Assembly (NCBI GenBank): GCA_017857755.1
Contig: JAFMCM010000005.1
Location: 1 to 64,000 of the forward strand
DNA: 64,000 nucleotides
From: Methylophilaceae bacterium
Lineage (GTDB): Bacteria; Pseudomonadota; Gammaproteobacteria; Burkholderiales; Methylophilaceae
Reading direction: 5' to 3'
How positions within the stretch are numbered: the first letter of the stretch is position 1; the number at the start of each line of letters is the position of its first letter. This document shows positions 59,208 to 64,000 of the stretch, one piece after another. Both the position numbers and the translations under genes were made by a program. A model generated the notes under the pieces. It worked only from the letters and a program-made list of their open reading frames with translations, was not told the origin of the DNA and did no database searches.

Positions 59208-60302
59208 TTACATAGCGCCAGTAATTATCCCGCCACCTAAACACACATTGCTTTCGTAAACTACGGCTGATTGTCCTGGCGTGATTGCCCATTGCTTCTG
59301 TCCAAAACGTATATCCATTTCTTCATTGCTAATTGCATCAATCTCACAAGGTGCATCTGGTTGGCGATATCGAGTTTTGGATGCATACACCCAATTGGTT
59401 TCAGGTGCTTCTCCACTAATCCAATGCAGTTGACTTGCTTTCAATCCATCATTGAGTAGCAGTGGATGGTCATGACCTTGAACCACAATTAATTCGTTAT
59501 TCACCATGTCTTTTGCGGCAACAAACCAAGGCTCGCCATTACTATCGCGACTACCACCGATTTTTAAACCTTGGCGTTGTCCCAATGTGTAGTACATTAA
59601 GCCCTCATGTTGGCCAATGACTTTGCCTTCTGGTGTTTTCATTTCGCCTGGATTTTTGGGTAAATAGCGTTGTAAAAACTCTTGAAATGGACGCTCACCA
59701 ATAAAGCAAATGCCAGTGGAATCTTTCTTTTCTGCATTGATTAAGCCAGCTTGACGCGCCATTTCACGTACTTCACGTTTTAAATATTGGCCTAAAGGGA
59801 AGAGTGTTTTACTCAGTTGCGCTTGGTTTAGACGGTGTAAAAAATAGCTTTGGTCTTTACTACCATCATCAGCTTTTAATAATTGGTAGTGACCAGCTTT
59901 AAGCGGATTTTCACGAACTTGCGCATAATGGCCTGTGGCAATTAAATCGCCACCCATCTCCATTGCATGGTCTAAAAAAGCTTTAAATTTAATCTCAGCA
60001 TTACACAGAATATCTGGATTCGGTGTACGGCCAGCTTTATATTCAGCGAGAAAATTAGCAAATACGCGGTCTTTATACTCTTTAGTAAAATTAACAGCTT
60101 CAATTTCAATATCCAGTTTATCGGCAACCGCAACTGCATCAAGCAAATCTTGTTTACTTGAGCAGTATTCATCATTGTCATCGTCTTCCCAGTTTTTCAT
60201 GAAAAGACCTGTCACCTCATAGCCTTGTTGTTTCAATAGCATGGCAGTGACGGATGAATCAACGCCACCTGATAAGCCAACGATTACTTTTTTAGATTTC
60301 AT
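59208..60302 (-). CDS. mnmA: tRNA-specific 2-thiouridylase MnmA
   Basis: ATP-dependent enzyme that thiolates U34 in tRNAs for Lys, Glu and Gln using sulfur relayed from IscS/Tus proteins. The 364-residue product has the PP-loop [10 protein letters not shown] at 9-18, the two catalytic cysteines C100 (PDILC) and C199 ([10 protein letters not shown]), and GHYAQV. It overlaps the upstream Nudix gene by four bases (ATGA), an arrangement typical of nudJ-mnmA pairs in proteobacteria. Confidence 0.97.
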   Translation of the reverse strand: MKSKKVIVGLSGGVDSSVTAMLLKQQGYEVTGLFMKNWEDDDNDEYCSSKQDLLDAVAVADKLDIEIEAVNFTKEYKDRVFANFLAEYKAGRTPNPDILCNAEIKFKAFLDHAMEMGGDLIATGHYAQVRENPLKAGHYQLLKADDGSKDQSYFLHRLNQAQLSKTLFPLGQYLKREVREMARQAGLINAEKKDSTGICFIGERPFQEFLQRYLPKNPGEMKTPEGKVIGQHEGLMYYTLGQRQGLKIGGSRDSNGEPWFVAAKDMVNNELIVVQGHDHPLLLNDGLKASQLHWISGEAPETNWVYASKTRYRQPDAPCEIDAISNEEMDIRFGQKQWAITPGQSAVVYESNVCLGGGIITGAM

Positions 60303-60751
60303 AAATGTGTGATTGTTTCTAGAGGATAATGTTTACCCGTTAGGTAATCTTCAAAACAAGCGAGCACTTGCTCACTGCGCATAAAGTGTTTTTTTTCACG
60401 AATCTCATCGATGCTCATCCATACAGCCCGAATGATGCCATCGTCCAAGGCTTGTTCAGGGTGGTGTTTACCGACGGTGCCAATAAAAGCGAAGCGTAAA
60501 TAAGTGGTGTTATTATGTTCATGCTTCCAATGATAAATCCCTAACAATGCCTCCGGCGTGAAATCGTAGGCAGTTTCTTCTAAGGTTTCTCTTATCACTG
60601 CGTTCAGAATCGTTTCGCCGTCTTCTAAATGCCCAGCAGGCTGGTTAAAACGCATGCCACGACTCGTGGTTTCTTCTACCAATAAAAACAGGCCATCTTT
60701 TTCAACAATCGCTGCGACTGTTGCATGAGGTTTCCAAATTTGTTTATTCAC
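60299..60751 (-). CDS. nudJ: Nudix hydrolase, NudJ-like
   Basis: A 150-residue Nudix protein; in E. coli NudJ hydrolyses phosphate from thiamine pyrophosphate intermediates and nucleotides. The complete Nudix box [25 protein letters not shown] is at about 40-64, after [22 protein letters not shown], which is the typical NudJ start. Its stop overlaps the mnmA start, in the conserved nudJ-mnmA order. The gene symbol rests on similarity and this order. Confidence 0.9.
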   Translation of the reverse strand: MNKQIWKPHATVAAIVEKDGLFLLVEETTSRGMRFNQPAGHLEDGETILNAVIRETLEETAYDFTPEALLGIYHWKHEHNNTTYLRFAFIGTVGKHHPEQALDDGIIRAVWMSIDEIREKKHFMRSEQVLACFEDYLTGKHYPLETITHL

Positions 60752-60881
60752 TTTGCTTTTCTTAAAGGCTACATCTGTTATTTTACGCTAAGCTGCCCAC
60801 TACGGATAGCGTCATAAAATACTTAATGCATTAAAGAAGTAATCATTTGGTAAACTGAAGCTAGTCAATTAAAGTATCGAC

Positions 60882-61475
60882 ATGACAGCACAAAATAAAC
60901 AGATGGTGATATTGGCATCAAGAAGTCCGCGCCGTATAGCGTTGCTAAAACAAGTCGGTATTGCGTCTATTGTCTTGCCAGCCGATATTGATGAATCCTT
61001 TTATTCAGGCGAGTTGCCGAGCCAATATGTAAAGCGATTGGCAAAAGAAAAAGCATTGGCCGTATCAGCCAATTTAAAAAAAGAGTATTCCCACTTAGTC
61101 GTTTTAGCAGCTGATACCACTGTAAGTATAGGTGACGAGGTATTGGGTAAGCCTGAAGATGATGCCGATGCGCTTCGCATGCTGAAAAAATTATCCGGAA
61201 CAAAGCATGAAGTGCACACCGCAGTGGCGGCATTTTTTGATGGGAAAATACAAGTTGTCCTGAACACAACGCAGGTAACGATGGTCAGATTATCCACTCA
61301 AACTATTCAAGCTTATATTGCTTCAGGAGAGCACCGTGATAAGGCTGGCAGTTATGGTATACAAGGCAAAGCAGGCGCTTGGATTCAACATATCGCAGGC
61401 AGTTACTCTGGAGTCATGGGCTTGCCTTTGTTTGAAACGATGCAGTTGATTAATCAAGCGAATAGCAAGCGTTAA
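60882..61475 (+). CDS. maf: Maf-family nucleoside triphosphate pyrophosphatase
   Basis: House-cleaning pyrophosphatase (YhdE type, dTTP/UTP) of 197 residues. It has ILASRSPRRIALLKQVG, the catalytic region ADTTVSIGDEVLGKPEDDADALRML, HEVHTAVA, and the C-terminal DKAGSYGIQGKAGAWIQHIAGSYSGVMGLPLFET. It precedes rng by 32 bases; the maf-rng pair is conserved in proteobacteria, usually with nadD, rsfS and rlmH upstream, which are not here. Confidence 0.95.
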   Translation: MTAQNKQMVILASRSPRRIALLKQVGIASIVLPADIDESFYSGELPSQYVKRLAKEKALAVSANLKKEYSHLVVLAADTTVSIGDEVLGKPEDDADALRMLKKLSGTKHEVHTAVAAFFDGKIQVVLNTTQVTMVRLSTQTIQAYIASGEHRDKAGSYGIQGKAGAWIQHIAGSYSGVMGLPLFETMQLINQANSKR

Positions 61476-61507
61476 AAATTTAGATAATCGTTAAAGAAGA
61501 GTACACA

Positions 61508-62965
61508 TTGGGACAAGAAATTTTAATTAATGTAACACCACAGGAAACACGTGTGGCAGTCTTAGAGCATGGGGTCGCACAGGAGCTACATATTGAACGT
61601 AGCTCATCATTAGGCATTGTGGGCAATATCTACTTTGGTAAAGTGTGTCGTGTATTGCCAGGAATGCAATCAGCTTTTGTTGAAATTGGAATGCAACGAG
61701 CCGCTTTCCTGCATGCAGCGGATGTAAGAGAATGTCAATTTGAAGGTGAAACGGAAGCAAGACCAATTCAAGAGGTGTTGCATGAAGGTCAGCTTATCAT
61801 TGTACAAGTGATCAAAGAGCCAATAGGGACTAAAGGTGCACGATTAACAACAGAAGTGAGTATTGCTGGTCGCTTTTTAGTCTTTCTCCCACATCAAACG
61901 CATATCGGCGTTTCACAGCGAATTGAGGATGAAGATGAGCGTGATCTGCTACGTAATCGCTTAATTGGTTTGTTGCCAGATGATAGAAAAGGTGGCTTTA
62001 TTATCCGTACGATGTCTGAAAGTGCAACCGATGCAGAGCTTTTGTCCGATATTGCGTATTTGGAAAAAGTTTGGTCAAAAATTCAAGTAGATAGCAAGGT
62101 GGCGACTGAGCGCTCTTTAATTTTTTATGATTTAAGTTTGCCCAGGCGCGTGCTGCGTGACATTGTCAATGCTGATACTGTCAGTATACGAGTAGACTCA
62201 AAAGAGACGCATGCATTGATGAAGGAGTTTGCAGAGTTGTATGTAGTCAATGCCGTTAAATTGCTGAGTCATTATCAAGGAAAGCGACCCATATTTGACT
62301 TTTATAATATTGAAAAAGAGTTTGAACTCGCCTTTTTACGTAAAGTAGACTTGAAGTCGGGCGGCTATTTGATTTTTGACCAAACGGAAGCGCTGACTAC
62401 AGTTGATGTGAATACAGGGAGTTTTGTTAGTGGTAAAAGTCTTTCAGATACCATCTTTAAAACCAACTTAGAAGCGGCACAAGGTATTGCGCAACAATTG
62501 CGTTTGCGTAATTTAGGCGGCATTATCATTATTGACTTTATTGATATGGATGAAGAAGAGCAGCGTGAAAAAGTGCTTGAAGAGCTGAATCGTGCCTTGA
62601 GTATCGATCGTGCAAGAACCAATGTGAATGGTTTTACCCAGCTCGGTTTGGTTGAGATGACGCGTAAACGGACGCGTGAAAGTTTGGCGCATTTATTATG
62701 CGAAACATGTGATGTGTGTTCTGGTCGTGGTGAGTATAAAACAGCGCAAACCATCGCTTATGAAATTATGCGTGAATTGTTACGTGAATCGCGACAATTT
62801 GAGGCCAAGGAATTTAAAGTGATTGCTTCGCCTCGTGTGATTGAGTTACTACAAGACGAAGAGTCGCAAAGTTTGGCTAATTTATCTGACTTTATCAATA
62901 CGCGGATTGTGCTTCAAGTGGATACCCAATATCCGCGTGAAGTATTTGATATTGTCTGGAGCTGA
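61508..62965 (+). CDS. rng: Ribonuclease G
   Basis: Endoribonuclease that matures the 5' end of 16S rRNA and helps turn over mRNA. The 485-residue product has the S1 domain at about 35-125 (GNIYFGKVCRVLPGMQSAFVEIG, RAAFLHAADV), the catalytic Asp segments TTVDVNTGSFVSGKS and IIIIDFIDMDEEEQRE, and the zinc-link CETCDVCSGRG. TTG 61508 is forced: it gives the standard start (ILINVTPQETRVAVLE) and the next Met is at residue 55. It is coupled with maf. Confidence 0.97.
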   Translation: MGQEILINVTPQETRVAVLEHGVAQELHIERSSSLGIVGNIYFGKVCRVLPGMQSAFVEIGMQRAAFLHAADVRECQFEGETEARPIQEVLHEGQLIIVQVIKEPIGTKGARLTTEVSIAGRFLVFLPHQTHIGVSQRIEDEDERDLLRNRLIGLLPDDRKGGFIIRTMSESATDAELLSDIAYLEKVWSKIQVDSKVATERSLIFYDLSLPRRVLRDIVNADTVSIRVDSKETHALMKEFAELYVVNAVKLLSHYQGKRPIFDFYNIEKEFELAFLRKVDLKSGGYLIFDQTEALTTVDVNTGSFVSGKSLSDTIFKTNLEAAQGIAQQLRLRNLGGIIIIDFIDMDEEEQREKVLEELNRALSIDRARTNVNGFTQLGLVEMTRKRTRESLAHLLCETCDVCSGRGEYKTAQTIAYEIMRELLRESRQFEAKEFKVIASPRVIELLQDEESQSLANLSDFINTRIVLQVDTQYPREVFDIVWS

Positions 62966-62987
62966 TGGGCTTGTAAAATCAGCGTTG

Positions 62988-63563
62988 TTAAAGCATGCTA
63001 GCCATACTTCTTGCTAAATGATTCAACACCGAAACGTTTAACATTTGCAGTAAGAGAATCGCAATCATGGGTGAAAAATCGATGCCGCCCATGCTCGGTA
63101 TAATGCGTTGAATCGGATCTAGAATAGGTCGGGCTAAACTGTGTAAGACTGGTGCAATTGGGCTATGCGGATTAACCCAACTTAAAATCACATGCAAAAT
63201 AAGCGCATAAAAGAAAATATCAAAAACAGTCCGAATAACACCTAATAGGCTAAGCCCTAAAATGCTGGGCCAAACTGGCACATCGGCAACAGCAAAAGGA
63301 AAGCCACTTAATCCTAGCAAGGTGAGATGCAATAAGAATTGGGCAGCAAAAGCGAGCACGAGTGTTGATAAGTCGTTTTTTTTCCAGCTTGGAATATAGC
63401 GACGTGCAGGTTTGACCGCGAAATCAGTTAATGCAATCACGATTTGTCCAATGGGGTTATAAAAAGAGGTTTTAAGTATTTGCATCATAAACCGCAGTAA
63501 AAACACCATGGTGAGTAAGCTAAAAATAGTACTGAGTAAAAAATGGGTAGCGCTTTGAATCAT
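62988..63563 (-). CDS. YggT family membrane protein
   Basis: A 191-residue inner-membrane protein with two YggT repeats. Each repeat ends in PL-x-P-x-RR-x-IPS or PILDPIQRIIPSMGG, the family mark. About five hydrophobic segments are seen. The function is not fully known; family members are linked to osmotic shock and cell shape. It is convergent with rng (22 bases) and lies downstream of proC, the conserved proC-yggT order. Confidence 0.92.
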   Translation of the reverse strand: MIQSATHFLLSTIFSLLTMVFLLRFMMQILKTSFYNPIGQIVIALTDFAVKPARRYIPSWKKNDLSTLVLAFAAQFLLHLTLLGLSGFPFAVADVPVWPSILGLSLLGVIRTVFDIFFYALILHVILSWVNPHSPIAPVLHSLARPILDPIQRIIPSMGGIDFSPMIAILLLQMLNVSVLNHLARSMASML

Positions 63564-63643
63564 ATCAATTGACCTTTGTTGGCTTGTTTAAACTGGTAAA
63601 ATAGTAATTTTTTTAATCAGTCAGGCGTGAGACAGTGGCTGTT

Positions 63644-64000
63644 TTATGGAGTATTTTTATCTGCTGAAGCAGTTTGGCCTAACTCATCACCTAATGTTTT
63701 TGCCCGTGCATAAGCCTTTTTTGCAGCGAGCATAATCGCTTCTTTTACTTTCGACTCTTCTAAACTGCGTAATCCTTGCTCAGTTGTTCCTCCTTTAGAA
63801 GTGACTTGAGCACGTAATTGCGCAACTGGCGTTTCGCTCGTGTCAGCCAATAAGCTCGCCCCTTTAAAGGTTGCAATGCTTAATTGTTTTGCCTCTGCTT
63901 CGGTTAAATTGAGCGACTGTGCGGCGGCCTGTAAGGCCTCAATTAAATAAAAGACATAAGCAGGACCGCTTCCCGAAATGGCCGTTACAGCATCTAACTT
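63644..64000 (-). CDS. proC: Pyrroline-5-carboxylate reductase, C-terminal part (5' end outside window)
   Basis: Final step of proline synthesis. The frame is open from the window edge at 64000 to the stop at 63644, covering 118 residues of the C-terminal dimerisation domain: the catalytic region AVTAISGSGPAYVFYLIEAL and then SKGGTTEQGLRSLEE, both diagnostic for ProC. The start is not visible. It lies 80 bases upstream of yggT on the same strand. Confidence 0.95.
   Translation of the reverse strand, partial: KLDAVTAISGSGPAYVFYLIEALQAAAQSLNLTEAEAKQLSIATFKGASLLADTSETPVAQLRAQVTSKGGTTEQGLRSLEESKVKEAIMLAAKKAYARAKTLGDELGQTASADKNTP

Overview
This window looks like an ordinary stretch of chromosome from an AT-rich betaproteobacterium, most probably a Methylophilaceae-type methylotroph (inference). 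Supporting this are the gene order (lptD-surA-pdxA-rsmA, xseB-ispA-dxs, secB-gpsA next to grxC and gpmI, ilvIH-ilvC-psd), the AmgK/MurU cell-wall recycling pair typical of proteobacteria other than enterics, FolE2 in place of FolE, and a periplasmic MxaD-like protein next to a YVTN beta-propeller. I see no insertion sequence, prophage, CRISPR array, rRNA or tRNA. Coding density is high and many neighbouring genes overlap by 1 to 11 bases.

Layout. 1-3977: a probable copper-acquisition locus, made of the end of a DUF2946 protein, an OprC/NosA-type TonB receptor and a secreted Asp-box beta-propeller with Cys/His clusters. 4180-8562: the ClpB disaggregase behind a heat-shock-like promoter, two lipoproteins and YjbQ. 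8644-15649: envC and gpmI on the minus strand, then rhodanese, grxC, secB, an SH3 protein and gpsA on the plus strand, then trmL and comF on the minus strand. 15724-20190: the biotin operon bioB-bioF-bioH-bioC-bioD behind a recognisable promoter. 20348-33735: a long minus-strand block (nadD, proA, holA, lptE, leuS, DUF2189, adk, rsmA, pdxA, surA, lptD) covering NAD, proline, replication, outer-membrane assembly, translation and pyridoxal phosphate. 33844-40074: amgK, murU, pepP, two ubiquinone hydroxylases and dsbC on the plus strand, closed by terminators. 40209-44799: icd (minus), rluE, aroC and an MFS transporter (plus), DUF2970 (minus). 44858-49658: folE2, dxs, ispA, xseB and an esterase (minus). 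49796-53699: a cNMP-fold orphan (plus), the MxaD-like and YVTN genes (minus), rppH (plus) and psd (minus). 53826-58467: ilvC, ilvH, ilvI and nadC (minus). 58515-64000: gst, mnmA, a Nudix gene, maf, rng, yggT and the C-terminal half of proC.

The genes are mainly core biosynthesis: biotin, proline, branched-chain amino acids, chorismate, isoprenoids, ubiquinone, NAD, pyridoxal phosphate and phosphatidylethanolamine. A second theme is envelope biogenesis: LptD, LptE, SurA, DsbC, SecB, EnvC and AmgK/MurU. LptD here has only two cysteines, and a DsbC disulfide isomerase is encoded about 6 kb away.

The most interesting signals are the copper locus, with the CxxxM and HxM copper ligands of OprC apparently kept; an apparent one-base frameshift that may have removed a 40-residue tail ending in a Trp-rich motif from the MxaD-like protein; inverted repeats over the lptD/amgK and ilvI promoters; and an unusually large number of genes that must start at TTG or GTG. 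No clearly undescribed multi-gene system is evident.
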